Below, one piece after another: positions 19,687 to 28,187 of a DNA stretch of 61,551 bases. The stretch is taken from contig JAOPXD010000173.1 of assembly GCA_025965315.1 (NCBI GenBank), positions 1 through 61,551 of the forward strand. The letters are read 5' to 3'. The first letter of the stretch is position 1, and each line of letters starts with the position of its first letter. Below the pieces are notes generated by a model. It saw only the letters and a program-made list of their open reading frames with translations, was not told the origin of the DNA and searched no databases. The translations under genes were made by a program, and so were the position numbers. This DNA comes from Marmoricola sp. Its GTDB lineage: Bacteria; Actinomycetota; Actinomycetes; Propionibacteriales; Nocardioidaceae.

Positions 19687-19819
19687 GCCGGGTCGGGCCT
19701 GGGGCTGTGGGGTAGCGCTCCTGGCCCGGTTCCTCCCTCGCTCACCAGAATATCCGGCCCGCGCTGGCGGTGTCTGTGGGCCGAACGCCCACGATCAGCG
19801 GTGACCTAGGTCCCGGCTG

Positions 19820-21463
19820 CTACTCGCCGGCGACCTGTTGCTTGGCCCATCGGTAGTCGGCCTTGCCCGACGGCGACCGGGCGATCGACGGGCGCCGGAT
19901 GATCGCCTTCGGCAGCTTGTACCGGGCGACGTGCCTGCCGGCCTCGGCGATCAGGTCCTCATCGGTGACGGTGCTGCCCTCGCGCAGCGCGACGATGGCG
20001 ACGACTTCGCTGCCCCAGCGCTCGGACGGCCGACCCGCGACGATCACGTCCGTGATGTCGGGATGCGCGGTGAGGGCGCGCTCGACCTCCTCGGCGAAGA
20101 TCTTCTCGCCACCGGAGTTGATGGTGACGGCGTCGCGCCCGAGCAGCCGGATCCGGCCGTCCTCGAGGAGCTCGGCGCGATCGCCGGGGACCGAGTAGCG
20201 CACCCCGCCGATGACGGGGAAGGTCCGAGCCGTCTTGGCCGCGTCGCCCAGGTAGCCCAGGGGAACCAGTCCGCTCCTGGCCAGCCAGCCGCCGCCCTCC
20301 CCGGGCCGGAGCGCCCGGGAGTGCTGCTCGTCGACGACGGTGGTGTCGGGCTCGGGGTTGAAGACGGCCGTCTCTGCCTCGGCTCCTGCTGCGGAGTAGT
20401 GGTTCATCTGGATCCCGGTCTCGGAGGAGCCGACGGCATCGAGGATCAGGATGTTCGGCAGCGCCTCGTGGAGCCGGTGCCGCACGCCGGGGGAGATGGG
20501 CGCGCCACCGTTGCTGATCGCAGCGAGCCCGGAGAGGTCGTAGCCGCCCCGCTCGATCTCGTCGATCAGGGGCCGCGCCATCGCGTCGCCGACGACCGGG
20601 ATGCTCATCACCCCCTCGCGCTCGGTGATCTGCAGCCAGCCGGGCGCGTCCATGCTGGTCACGTTGTCCGGGAGCACGACCTTGCCGCCGCCGGTGAACA
20701 TGTGGAAGGTCGACCACTGCGCGGCGCCGTGCATGAAGGGCGCGGTCATCAGCAACCGGATCCCGCCACCGGCGCTGCGACACGCCTCGGCGATCTGCTC
20801 GTACGAGGTGAACGGGTCCGGGGAGCCGAAGGGACGACCGCCCATCGCGGCGACGTACACGTCGTGCTGGCGCCAGATCACGCCCTTGGGCATCCCGGTG
20901 GTTCCGCCCGTGTACAGCAGGAACGCGTCCTCGCCGAGTGCGTCGGGCAGCTCGACGTCCGCCGGGGTGGTGACCACCGACTCGTACTCGACCGCTCCGG
21001 GTAGGAGCGCGTTGCCCGACTCGTCAGCGACCTGGATCAGCAACCGGACCGTCGGTACGTCGTCCAGGATCGAGGCGACCCGGGGGGCGAACTCGCTGTG
21101 GAACACGATCGCGGTGGCCCCGGCGTCGTTGAGGAGGTAGATGAGCTCTTCCTCGACGTACTGGTAGTTGATGTTGAAGGCGATCGCTCCGGCCCGGTAC
21201 GCGCCGATCATCGCCTCGGGGTACTCGTTGCCGTTGCGCAGGTAGAGCCCGACGGTGTCCTGGCCGATCTCGTGCCCGGCGAGGTCAGCGCGGCCGGTGT
21301 GCCGTCCGAGCTCGTGGGCGGCGAGGTAGTTCGCGACGCCGGTGATCCGGGCGTCCATCTGCGCGTAGGTCAGGCGACGGTCGCGCCAGACGACAGCTTC
21401 CTGGTCCGGAACGGCGTCGGCGACGGTGGCGAACACGGTGGACAGGTTGAACTCGGTGGTCAT
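19820..21463 (-). CDS. Acyl-CoA synthetase (AMP-forming), FadD-like
   Basis: Activates a carboxylic acid, probably a fatty acid or steroid side-chain acid, to its CoA thioester using ATP. 547 aa, normal for the family. The P-loop YTGGTTGMPKG is at 184-194, GSSETG in the middle, PGDRAEL (ATP-ribose Asp), and the C-terminal lid has SGKADYRWAK with the catalytic Lys. The overall pattern (FNINYQYVEEEL, APFMHGAAQW) is close to mycobacterial FadD17/FadD19-type ligases used in sterol or fatty-acid catabolism. It lies next to a crotonase on the same strand (7-nt gap), forming a beta-oxidation pair. Confidence 0.9.
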   Translation of the reverse strand: MTTEFNLSTVFATVADAVPDQEAVVWRDRRLTYAQMDARITGVANYLAAHELGRHTGRADLAGHEIGQDTVGLYLRNGNEYPEAMIGAYRAGAIAFNINYQYVEEELIYLLNDAGATAIVFHSEFAPRVASILDDVPTVRLLIQVADESGNALLPGAVEYESVVTTPADVELPDALGEDAFLLYTGGTTGMPKGVIWRQHDVYVAAMGGRPFGSPDPFTSYEQIAEACRSAGGGIRLLMTAPFMHGAAQWSTFHMFTGGGKVVLPDNVTSMDAPGWLQITEREGVMSIPVVGDAMARPLIDEIERGGYDLSGLAAISNGGAPISPGVRHRLHEALPNILILDAVGSSETGIQMNHYSAAGAEAETAVFNPEPDTTVVDEQHSRALRPGEGGGWLARSGLVPLGYLGDAAKTARTFPVIGGVRYSVPGDRAELLEDGRIRLLGRDAVTINSGGEKIFAEEVERALTAHPDITDVIVAGRPSERWGSEVVAIVALREGSTVTDEDLIAEAGRHVARYKLPKAIIRRPSIARSPSGKADYRWAKQQVAGE

Positions 21464-21470
21464 CGGTGGA

Positions 21471-22271
21471 TCACCACCCTTCCGGCAACGCGGTGAAGTC
21501 AGGCTGGCGGCCCTCGGCGAACGCGGTCAGCGCCTCCAGGTTGGCGGGGCCGCCCATCAGCTCGGCGAAGCAGTCGTTCTCGCGAGCGCGCGCCGCGGCG
21601 ATCTCGGCCCGGTGCGGCTCGACCATCGTCCGCTTGACCGCGATCAGGCTCGAGATGGGTCGGGCGGCAAGGACCTCGGCGTGCCTGCGGGCTGTCGGCA
21701 GCAGGTCGTCGGGCTCGCACAGTCGCCAGACCAGGCCCATCTCAAGGGCCTCTGCGGCGCTGATCCACTCGGCGGAGAGCAGCATCCAGGCCGCGTTCTG
21801 ACGACCCATCAGCTGCGGGAAGAGCAGGCTGGACGCCGCCTCGGGAGCGACGCCGAGGCTGGTGAACGGGCACTTGAGCTTGGCGGTGGTCGACATGAAG
21901 GCGAGATCGGCGTACCCGAGGACGGTCGCGCCGATGCCGAGTCCGAGCCCGTTGACGGCACAGATCAGCGGCTTCGGGAACGCCACCAGGGCGTCGAGGA
22001 GTCCGAGGAAGCCGTGCTCCCCGCGCTCGCTCTGTTCATCGGGATCGGCGGGGTTGGTGGCGAGCTCCCGCATCTCCAGAAGGTCGGTCCCGGCGCTGAA
22101 GGCCCGGCCGTTGCCGGTGAGCAGGACCACCGCGACGGTCGGGTCGGCGGCAGCATCCAGCAGGGCCTGGGCGGTCGCGTCGTACAGCGCCTCGTTGAAG
22201 GCGTTCAGCGCGTCCGGCCGGTCCAGGGTGAGCGTGCGAACCCGGTTTTCGTCGTTGATGAGGAGACCCAT
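21471..22271 (-). CDS. Crotonase family protein, enoyl-CoA isomerase-like
   Basis: A 266-aa crotonase. The oxyanion motif AFSAGTDLLEM and NGLGLGIGATVLGYADLAF are present. Only one of the two hydratase glutamates is seen: the segment FTSLGVAPEAASSLLFPQLMG holds Glu144 and matches the delta3,delta2-enoyl-CoA isomerase (ECI2) pattern, while the other position is Cys/Pro. Isomerase activity on unsaturated acyl-CoAs is therefore more likely than hydration (inference). Co-directional with and upstream of the ligase. Confidence 0.88.
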   Translation of the reverse strand: MGLLINDENRVRTLTLDRPDALNAFNEALYDATAQALLDAAADPTVAVVLLTGNGRAFSAGTDLLEMRELATNPADPDEQSERGEHGFLGLLDALVAFPKPLICAVNGLGLGIGATVLGYADLAFMSTTAKLKCPFTSLGVAPEAASSLLFPQLMGRQNAAWMLLSAEWISAAEALEMGLVWRLCEPDDLLPTARRHAEVLAARPISSLIAVKRTMVEPHRAEIAAARARENDCFAELMGGPANLEALTAFAEGRQPDFTALPEGW

Positions 22272-22277
22272 GGGCCG

Positions 22278-22283
22278 ACCCTA
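22278..22283 (-). promoter_or_regulatory. -10 box of a probable leaderless transcript (crotonase-ligase operon)
   Basis: On the minus strand TAGGGT lies 6 nt before the ATG, with no Shine-Dalgarno sequence. Confidence 0.45.
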
Positions 22284-22347
22284 GAACACGTTTCAGTTCT
22301 GGGGGAGACCGGCGGGCCGAAATCTGGACACCTGTCCAGAACGCCGC

Positions 22348-23178
22348 TCAGCCGAGGGAGACGAGGGTGACGGCGGCCGCGCAGAACGCGAGCCCGAACG
22401 CCTGGGTGCGGTGCACCCGCTCGCGGAGCGCGGCCACGGCGAGCAGGACCGTGAACGCGGGGTACAGCGCGGTGAGAACCCCGGCAACGCTGAGCAGGCC
22501 GTGGGCGTTCGCCAGCAGGAAGCAGACCAGGGCCACGCACGAGAGGGCTCCGGCTGCCAGACCTCCGAGGTCGGCCCGGGTGCGTGGTCGCGGGTCACCG
22601 CCGAGGAACAGCGCGGCGGCTAGGAGACTCAGCACCGCGACCGTCTCCATCGCGACCAGGGGCCAGTACCCGGCGGAGTGCTGCACCTGTCCGAGGGCGG
22701 CGAACGACAGTCCGAAGCCGAGTCCGGCGAGCACGCCGTCGAGGAGTCCGCCGGTCGGGCCGGGCGACGCGGACGCCTCCTCGCGGGAGACGAACCAGAT
22801 CCCCGGGAACGCGATCAGGATGCCTAGCCAGGCGAGGAGGCTGGGTCGTTCACCCCCGAGAAGACCGGCTACGAGCGGCAGGAGCACGGCGCCGACCCCG
22901 GACACCGGCGCGACCACGCCCATCCGGCCGGTGGCGAAACCGCGGTAGAGGGACACGGTCCCGAGGCCGCCGCCGAACCCGGCCAGCAGCGCCCAGGCGA
23001 AATCCGTCCCGGTGGGGGAACCGCTGGTGCACAGGGCGATGCCGATCGAGCCCACCAGGCCACCACCGCACGCGAGCAGGCCGACCGGCCAGACCGAGGA
23101 TCGACGCGACGCGACGCCGCCGATGAAGTCGGCGAGCCCGTAGCAGGCGGCGGCCAGCAGGGACAGGAGGACGGTCAC
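22348..23178 (-). CDS. EamA/DMT family transporter
   Basis: A 276-aa protein with about ten hydrophobic helices in two internally repeated EamA halves (first half opens LLAAACYGLADFIGGVAS, second half begins near GLLDGVLAGLGFGLSFAAL), as in drug/metabolite exporters. Substrate unknown. Preceded on the same strand by the DUF7455 gene and its terminator, so it probably has its own promoter. Confidence 0.9.
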   Translation of the reverse strand: MTVLLSLLAAACYGLADFIGGVASRRSSVWPVGLLACGGGLVGSIGIALCTSGSPTGTDFAWALLAGFGGGLGTVSLYRGFATGRMGVVAPVSGVGAVLLPLVAGLLGGERPSLLAWLGILIAFPGIWFVSREEASASPGPTGGLLDGVLAGLGFGLSFAALGQVQHSAGYWPLVAMETVAVLSLLAAALFLGGDPRPRTRADLGGLAAGALSCVALVCFLLANAHGLLSVAGVLTALYPAFTVLLAVAALRERVHRTQAFGLAFCAAAVTLVSLG

Positions 23179-23201
23179 GACACTCCTTCAGGCGAGCGGG
23201 A

Positions 23202-23241
23202 CGGAAAACAACGATGCCCCGGTCGGTAGACCGGGGCATCG
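23202..23241 (-). terminator. Intrinsic terminator of the DUF7455 gene
   Basis: 12-bp perfect arms (CGATGCCCCGGT at 23212-23223 and ACCGGGGCATCG at 23230-23241) with a 6-nt loop. On the minus strand the stem is followed by TTGTTTTCC. It starts 16 nt after the DUF7455 stop. Confidence 0.85.
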
Positions 23242-23257
23242 CAGACGTCTTGGCGTC

Positions 23258-23491
23258 TCAGCTCTCGCTGTCGGTCGTGGTGGCCGGTACGTCGGCGAGC
23301 TTGCCGGTCTCGTCGTGCACGTGAGAGGCGATCTCGCGGAGCTTGTCACCGTGCTCGCGGGCGTGGTGGGCACAGAACAGGAGCTCACCGCCGGCCTGCA
23401 GCGATACCCGCAGGTAAGCCTGCGCGCCGCATCGGTCGCATCGGTCGACCGCCGTCAACGGGGTCTCACTGGTGGCTGTCGCAGTAGTCAC
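23258..23491 (-). CDS. DUF7455 small zinc-ribbon-like protein
   Basis: A 77-aa protein: MTTATATSETPL, then DRCDRCGAQAYLRV, then LLFCAHHAREH; the CxxC plus CxxH spacing suggests one zinc site. Proteins of this type commonly flank the topoisomerase IV subunit B gene in actinobacteria, as here. The GTG start has GAGAGAGG upstream, and the frame continuing further upstream on this strand is antisense to parE and not real. A strong intrinsic terminator follows. Function unknown. Confidence 0.88.
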   Translation of the reverse strand: MTTATATSETPLTAVDRCDRCGAQAYLRVSLQAGGELLFCAHHAREHGDKLREIASHVHDETGKLADVPATTTDSES

Positions 23492-23774
23492 GGTGGCCTC
23501 TCTCTCTGTCCATCTCGCCTGTTCAACTCGGGGAGCCGGGGAGAAGTTCCCCCACCGCCGAGTCTCATCGGGCTCAACATCAAACCATGGCATTTGCTTC
23601 CCGCCAGGCGCTTTTGCCAGCCGCTGAGACGAGCAGTGGAATGAGTGTGACCCACTCCACTGAAATTCATCGGCAACCGGCCCCCGGTGTTGCGCTGAAT
23701 TTGTGGGGACGGCTCCTTGTAGATTTCGGAGCAGACCCACGTGGCGGATTGCCCGGGCGGTCATCGCGCCACCA

Positions 23775-25850
23775 GTGAGGGACAAGAAGATCGACAACAC
23801 GTACAACGCCCAGCACCTCCTGGTCCTCGAAGGACTGGACGCGGTCCGCAAGCGTCCCGGGATGTACATCGGCTCGACCGACACCCGCGGACTGATGCAC
23901 TGCCTCTGGGAGATCATCGACAACGGCGTGGACGAGGCGCTGGCCGGTGCGGCCACCAGGGTCGAGGTGCTGCTGCACCCGGACGGCTCGGTCGAGGTGC
24001 ACGACAACGGTCGCGGCATCCCGACCGACAAGGAGCCGAAGACCGGCCTGCCCGGTGTCGAGGTGGTCGCCACCAAGCTGCACGCCGGCGGCAAGTTCGG
24101 CGGCGGTTCGTACACCGCCACGGGGGGATTGCACGGCGTGGGCCTCTCGGTCGTCAACGCGCTGTCCTCGCGGATGGACATCGATGTCGAGCGATCGCCC
24201 TCGGCCCAGGGGATGAGCTTCCAGCGCGGGGTCCCTGGCACGTTCGCCGGAGACGGCCCGGACGCGGCCTTCACCCCGGGGTCCGGGTTGTCGCGCAAGG
24301 GCAGGCGCGTTGCGAAGAATGCGACCGGCACCCTGATCCGGTTCTGGCCGGACCGGCAGATCTTCACCAAGGACGCACGGTTCGAGCTCGAGGGCCTGAT
24401 CGGGCGCGCGCGCCAGACCTCGTTCATCGTGCCGGGGCTCGAGCTGGTGATCCGCGACGAGCGCGGTCCCGAGCCGGTCGTCGAGAGCTTCAAGCACGCC
24501 GGCGGCATCTCCGAGTTCGCCGAGTACCTCTCCACCGGTGAGGCGGTCACCGACGTCCTCCGGCTGCAGGGCTCGGACACCTTCACCGAGACCGTGCCGC
24601 TGCTGGATGACAAAGGTCACATGACGCCGCAGGACGTGGAACGCGAGTTGATGGTCGACGTCGCCCTGCGGTGGAACGACGGCTACGACACCGAGATGCG
24701 CTCGTTCGTCAACGTGATCGCCACCCCCAAGGGCGGCACCCACGTCTCCGGGTTCGAGGCCGCGCTGACCAAGACGTTCAACGACTCGATGCGTGCCTCC
24801 CGGGTGCTCAAGGTCAACGACGCCGACGTGATCAAGGACGACGTGCTCGAGGGCATGACCGCCGTGGTCACCGTCCGGCTCGCGGAGCCCCAGTTCGAGG
24901 GCCAGACCAAGGAGGTCCTCGGTACGCCGGCCGCGCGCTCCGTCGTACGCAAGGTGGTCTCGAGCACCCTCAAGGACTTCCTGACCAGCACCAAGCGGGC
25001 CGAGAAGGCCCAGGCCAAGCTGGTGATGGAGAAGGTCGCCGGGGCAGCCAAGACCCGGCTGGTCGCCCGGCAGCAACGAGACACCCAGCGCCGCAAGAAC
25101 GCGCTCGAGTCCTCGGCGCTGCCCGCCAAGCTCGCCGACTGCCGGTCCAACGACGTCGAGCGGTCCGAGCTGTTCATCGTCGAGGGCGACTCGGCACTGG
25201 GCACGGCGAAGCTGGCGCGCAACTCGGAGTTCCAGGCGCTGCTGCCGATCCGGGGCAAGATCCTCAACGTCCAGAAGGCCCAGGTCGCCGACGTCCTGAA
25301 GAACACCGAGTGCGCCTCGATCATCCAGGTGGTCGGCGCAGGCTCGGGCCGGACCTTCGACATCGATGCCGCTCGCTACGGCCGGATCATCTTCATGGCC
25401 GACGCGGACTCCGACGGCGCGCACATCCGCTGCCTGCTCGCCACCTTGTTCTTCAAGTACATGCCGGACCTGGTCACCCAGGGACGGGTCTTCACCGCCG
25501 TACCGCCGCTGCACCGGATCGAGCTCTCCAACCCGAAGAAGGGGATGGAGAAGTACGTCTACACCTACTCCGACCCCGAGCTGCAGCGGAAGCTCGCCGA
25601 GCTGACCAAGAAGGGCGTGCGCTGGAAGGACCCGGTGCAGCGCTACAAGGGTCTGGGCGAGATGGACGCCGACCAGCTGGCCGAGACCACGATGGACCCG
25701 CGCCAACGGACCCTGCGCCGGATCACCGCTGACGATGCTGCCGAGGCAGCTGCGGTGTTCGAGCTGCTGATGGGGGCTGACGTCGCGCCGCGGAAGGACT
25801 TCATCGTGGGTGCTGGGGGCCATATGACCGAGGACGACTTGGACTTCTGA
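23775..25850 (+). CDS. parE: DNA topoisomerase IV subunit B, 3' end altered by element insertion
   Basis: ATPase subunit of the type IIA topoisomerase that decatenates daughter chromosomes; its partner ParC is encoded at 48229-50697. GHKL ATPase motifs (EIIDNGVDEA, DNGRGIPT, GLHGVGLSVVNAL), the transducer domain, and the Toprim motifs EGDSALG and DADSDGAH are intact. GTG 23775 begins with the family-typical DKKIDNTYNAQHLLVLEGL; a longer in-frame GTG exists at 23703. The last codons are not native: after FIV the host tail AGAYEVDQDTIDA has been replaced by GAGGHMTEDDLDF, encoded by the integrated element. The native tail remains at 39692-39742. The protein core is unaffected, so it is probably functional. 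Confidence 0.95.
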   Translation: MRDKKIDNTYNAQHLLVLEGLDAVRKRPGMYIGSTDTRGLMHCLWEIIDNGVDEALAGAATRVEVLLHPDGSVEVHDNGRGIPTDKEPKTGLPGVEVVATKLHAGGKFGGGSYTATGGLHGVGLSVVNALSSRMDIDVERSPSAQGMSFQRGVPGTFAGDGPDAAFTPGSGLSRKGRRVAKNATGTLIRFWPDRQIFTKDARFELEGLIGRARQTSFIVPGLELVIRDERGPEPVVESFKHAGGISEFAEYLSTGEAVTDVLRLQGSDTFTETVPLLDDKGHMTPQDVERELMVDVALRWNDGYDTEMRSFVNVIATPKGGTHVSGFEAALTKTFNDSMRASRVLKVNDADVIKDDVLEGMTAVVTVRLAEPQFEGQTKEVLGTPAARSVVRKVVSSTLKDFLTSTKRAEKAQAKLVMEKVAGAAKTRLVARQQRDTQRRKNALESSALPAKLADCRSNDVERSELFIVEGDSALGTAKLARNSEFQALLPIRGKILNVQKAQVADVLKNTECASIIQVVGAGSGRTFDIDAARYGRIIFMADADSDGAHIRCLLATLFFKYMPDLVTQGRVFTAVPPLHRIELSNPKKGMEKYVYTYSDPELQRKLAELTKKGVRWKDPVQRYKGLGEMDADQLAETTMDPRQRTLRRITADDAAEAAAVFELLMGADVAPRKDFIVGAGGHMTEDDLDF
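25799..25807 (+). repeat. attL core of the integrated element
   Basis: CTTCATCGT, identical to 39691-39699. It lies in parE codons for D-F-I-V. Host sequence is to the left and element sequence to the right. Confidence 0.85.
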
Positions 25851-26113
25851 TGGCCGTTGCATCAGAGGTCTGCGAGCCGAACCGTTGGGACGTGGTGCTC
25901 AACGACGGTTCCGTGGTCAGCGTCTGGGCTGATTCTGCCGAAGGGTTGGCGGGCGAGGACGATCTGCTCGACCACCGCTTTTGCAAGTTGCTCGATGTGC
26001 CGTTCGAGCACCAACATCACTTCGAGATCGTCGGGAGAACCCCGATCAATCCCGAACGCATCATCGTCACGGTTGCCGTATTCCCTCGGACGTCGGTTAG
26101 AGAAGTGCGGTGA
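25850..26113 (+). CDS. Hypothetical protein, 87 aa, coupled to parE
   Basis: First gene of the element. Its ATG overlaps the replaced parE stop (TGATG), so it is probably translated by termination-reinitiation from the host topoisomerase transcript. Sequence: SEVCEPNRWDVVLNDGSVVSVWADSAEGLAGEDD then LDVPFEHQHHFEIVGRTP; a mixed alpha/beta soluble protein with no known motif. Confidence 0.65.
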   Translation: MAVASEVCEPNRWDVVLNDGSVVSVWADSAEGLAGEDDLLDHRFCKLLDVPFEHQHHFEIVGRTPINPERIIVTVAVFPRTSVREVR

Positions 26114-26114
26114 A

Positions 26115-26309
26115 TCAGATCGGGACATACTCCCAATTGACTACATCCGACACGCCCGTCCGGTTGTTCAGGGCGAAAATTGGCTTTGTCGCTTTATAGA
26201 CCGCACCGTCGTGTTCGTACTCATCGCCTACGGATACCGTGCCGCTGATGAAGAGGATGCGCGCCACGGATTCGGGATCGGATGACTCGTGCAGATGGAT
26301 TGTGGTCAT
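26115..26309 (-). CDS. Hypothetical protein, 64 aa
   Basis: Small soluble protein beginning MTTIHLHESSDPESVARILF and ending NWEYVPI; regular alternation of hydrophobic residues suggests a small beta domain. It converges on the 87-aa gene with a 1-nt gap. No family recognised. Confidence 0.5.
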   Translation of the reverse strand: MTTIHLHESSDPESVARILFISGTVSVGDEYEHDGAVYKATKPIFALNNRTGVSDVVNWEYVPI

Positions 26310-26494
26310 GAACCAAGCGTAAGAGCCTTGTCCTCCCTCGCTCTTCGATCGCGTCTCGCCTGCGCGGTGAAGGCCGTTGTTATCTAGGAACTCATTTCAG
26401 ATCCGTTTGCATAGAATTTTTTCGGAGGCAGTCGAGATCAGATCTGACGCCTACATGACCTAACTTTTAGTGCGCCCATTTTCTGCGGTCCGTG

Positions 26495-26671
26495 CTACTG
26501 CCGGCGACGTGCCTGCCAGTCCTTGATGAGTTGAACGCTTTTGTAGTAGTCCTTCATCTTGAACTTGTAACCGCAGTTGGGGCAGTGGGCCGTGTTGGCC
26601 AGACCCGCTCGGACGGACAAAACTGGCCTGTTGCAGTTTGGGCAGAACAGTTGCGATTCACCCAGTGCCAT
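26495..26671 (-). CDS. Small double-CxxC zinc-ribbon protein, 58 aa
   Basis: Reads MALGESQLFCPNCNRP, then HCPNCGYKFKMKDYY and a basic C-terminus WQARRRQ. Two CPNC knuckles 17 residues apart make a classic zinc ribbon, with a lysine/arginine-rich helix that could touch nucleic acid. AAGGAGG 6 nt before the ATG gives a very strong ribosome-binding site. Encoded 21 nt downstream of the lipoprotein gene on the same strand, so probably in one operon. Confidence 0.75.
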   Translation of the reverse strand: MALGESQLFCPNCNRPVLSVRAGLANTAHCPNCGYKFKMKDYYKSVQLIKDWQARRRQ

Positions 26672-26692
26672 CGAAGCCTCCTTGTCGAATGA

Positions 26693-27154
26693 CTAGTTAG
26701 ATGCGGGAGCAACAGAGAATTCGAAGCCTCCGTTGGCGTGCGCGACGGTCGTGAAGTCGAATCCGTTCAGGGTGATGTGTGACGGTTGCTCGGCGGTCAC
26801 GTCATCCATGGCGATGTTGGCGTTGTCGGCAAACCACGCTCCTCGGTCCTCTGCCCCGGAGATGTTCAGGCCGATGAGGATGCACTTCACTGCGTTGTAG
26901 GGAGCCATGGCCACATCTGCGGTGTTCAATCCGTCGCTTGCCCCAACCTGTTGAGAGATGTCCTCGTGGATCTTCAAGGTGCCAGCGAATAGGTCCATGT
27001 TCACGTTGTCGTTCTGACACTTGGTCGCGACTGACTTGATCTTCTCGGCAGGTGTCAGATGAGGTTTCGACACTTGACCTGAGCCAGTACCCCCGCATCC
27101 GGCAACAAGAATTAGTAGGGTGCTGGCAACGGTGACACCGGCGGTTCGGCGCAA
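26693..27154 (-). CDS. Putative lipoprotein, 153 aa
   Basis: Signal peptide with lipobox LVAGC (Cys at residue 20) followed by a Gly/Ser linker, so it is expected to be lipid-anchored on the outer face of the membrane. The mature domain (about 120 aa) has two further cysteines (TKCQNDN and VKCILIG) that could pair. It diverges from the XRE regulator gene across a 145-nt gap containing a dyad. No family recognised. Confidence 0.8.
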   Translation of the reverse strand: MRRTAGVTVASTLLILVAGCGGTGSGQVSKPHLTPAEKIKSVATKCQNDNVNMDLFAGTLKIHEDISQQVGASDGLNTADVAMAPYNAVKCILIGLNISGAEDRGAWFADNANIAMDDVTAEQPSHITLNGFDFTTVAHANGGFEFSVAPASN

Positions 27155-27245
27155 GGGGTTTCTCCCACTTCAAGCCGCAAAAGTCACGGCACGGGTGATG
27201 ATTCGACATGAGGAAGGCATCGACAACCAACCACAACCCTTGCCG

Positions 27246-27259
27246 AACTGTTGACAGTT
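27246..27259. promoter_or_regulatory. Dyad operator candidate over a -35 box
   Basis: AACTGT (27246-27251) and ACAGTT (27254-27259) form an inverted repeat that overlaps the -35-like TTGACA (27251-27256). It lies between the divergent lipoprotein and XRE genes, a natural place for XRE autoregulation. No good -10 box was found at 17 bp. Confidence 0.4.
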
Positions 27260-27299
27260 GTCTACAGCAATCGTGGACAGGAATCATCACGCTCAATGA

Positions 27300-27566
27300 G
27301 TGGTCGAACACCTACGTTCCTTCTCGGAATCTGCAATCCAGAGGGCGTTCGGCGATCGCGTGAGGAAGTTGCGGTCAGCGCGTGGTTGGAGCCAAGAAGA
27401 TCTGATGGACCGAGCCAACCTTGACCGCTCCTATGTCTCCCAGATCGAGTCTGGCCATCGGAATCCGTCATTGGTGGTCATCGCGAAGATCGCCGCTGCA
27501 TTTGGCATTGAGATTGCCGATTTGTTCACGACTGGCGCTCCAGGTCAGGACTTCAAGCCCGAGTAG
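27300..27566 (+). CDS. XRE family helix-turn-helix regulator
   Basis: An 88-aa DNA-binding protein made almost entirely of one HTH_3 domain: FGDRVRKLRSARGWSQEDLM, ANLDRSYVSQIESGHRNPSL, VVIAKIAAAFGIEIADLF. Such single-domain Cro/C-protein-like regulators control restriction-modification systems and mobile elements. GTG start at 27300 is the only upstream start near the domain. It probably controls the divergent lipoprotein-zinc ribbon pair and/or itself. Confidence 0.85.
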   Translation: MVEHLRSFSESAIQRAFGDRVRKLRSARGWSQEDLMDRANLDRSYVSQIESGHRNPSLVVIAKIAAAFGIEIADLFTTGAPGQDFKPE

Positions 27567-27606
27567 CGCACGGCACCTCGGTTCGAACACGTGTTCTAAT
27601 AACGAC

Positions 27607-27894
27607 ATGACGAAGGCTCCACCGGCAGGTCAACGAGTGCCTCCAATGGAGACGCCCACTGTCGAGCCGAAGGTGCGGCACGCCTTTGTTCACGGCGATC
27701 CGTACAGCGGTCTACCGGGCAAACCAGCGTTCCTGGTTGGTTGGGTGCGAGATCCCGTGTTGGGTCAGTGGTACGGGCAAGTCGTCACCGTGAATGACAC
27801 CGGAACGTCAGTGCAGATCCATTGGGTTCACGCCGATCTCGTCAGCACCCAAGAACGGCTCCACCAGAACGAAGCGAACGGGGATGGACGGTGA
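27607..27894 (+). CDS. Hypothetical protein, 95 aa
   Basis: Begins MTKAPPAGQRVPPMETPT; the core GKPAFLVGWVRDPVLGQWYGQVVTVNDTGTSVQIHWVHADLV looks like a small SH3-like beta barrel (VGWV, GQVV, VQIHWV strands). It follows the XRE gene by 40 nt on the same strand. No known family. Confidence 0.6.
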   Translation: MTKAPPAGQRVPPMETPTVEPKVRHAFVHGDPYSGLPGKPAFLVGWVRDPVLGQWYGQVVTVNDTGTSVQIHWVHADLVSTQERLHQNEANGDGR

Positions 27895-27968
27895 GTACAA
27901 CCTTGATCTGCACCGATGCCCTAGTCAGGTCCTAGCGCCAGATCCACGCGACTGCCAGACTCCCGAAC

Positions 27969-28127
27969 GTGGGCGCGATCTTCTCTCTGTTCTTCATGGC
28001 GATCAGCCTGACGATCCGGCTCATGTTCATGACGATCCGCCTGATGATTCTCGGCACGGTGATGATCGTGAACCTGATCGGTCGGCTGATTAACGACATG
28101 TCAGCATCGCGGCGAACGCGGCGGTAG
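27969..28127 (+). CDS. Small membrane protein, 52 aa
   Basis: Reads MGAIFSLFFMAISLTIRLMF to SRRTRR-stop: two amphipathic/hydrophobic helices with regularly spaced Arg and Met and a basic tail. It resembles the small Arg/Met-rich membrane peptides often seen on actinobacterial integrative elements. GTG start; no clear ribosome-binding site, so the call is tentative. An antisense frame of similar length exists but lacks a plausible composition. Confidence 0.45.
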   Translation: MGAIFSLFFMAISLTIRLMFMTIRLMILGTVMIVNLIGRLINDMSASRRTRR

Positions 28128-28187
28128 ACGTAGGCGGCGAGGTTGGACAAGCGCCTTGATCAATGCGAGTAGAGAATTTCCCTGTGG

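Noticed and set aside
19640..19700. Possible tRNA or attachment-site remnant
   Set aside because: Only a GC hairpin between convergent genes; no cloverleaf and no second copy seen in the window.
23703..23774. Longer parE start at GTG 23703
   Set aside because: Adds 24 residues of Arg-rich sequence without family resemblance; GTG 23775 begins with the conserved N-terminus.
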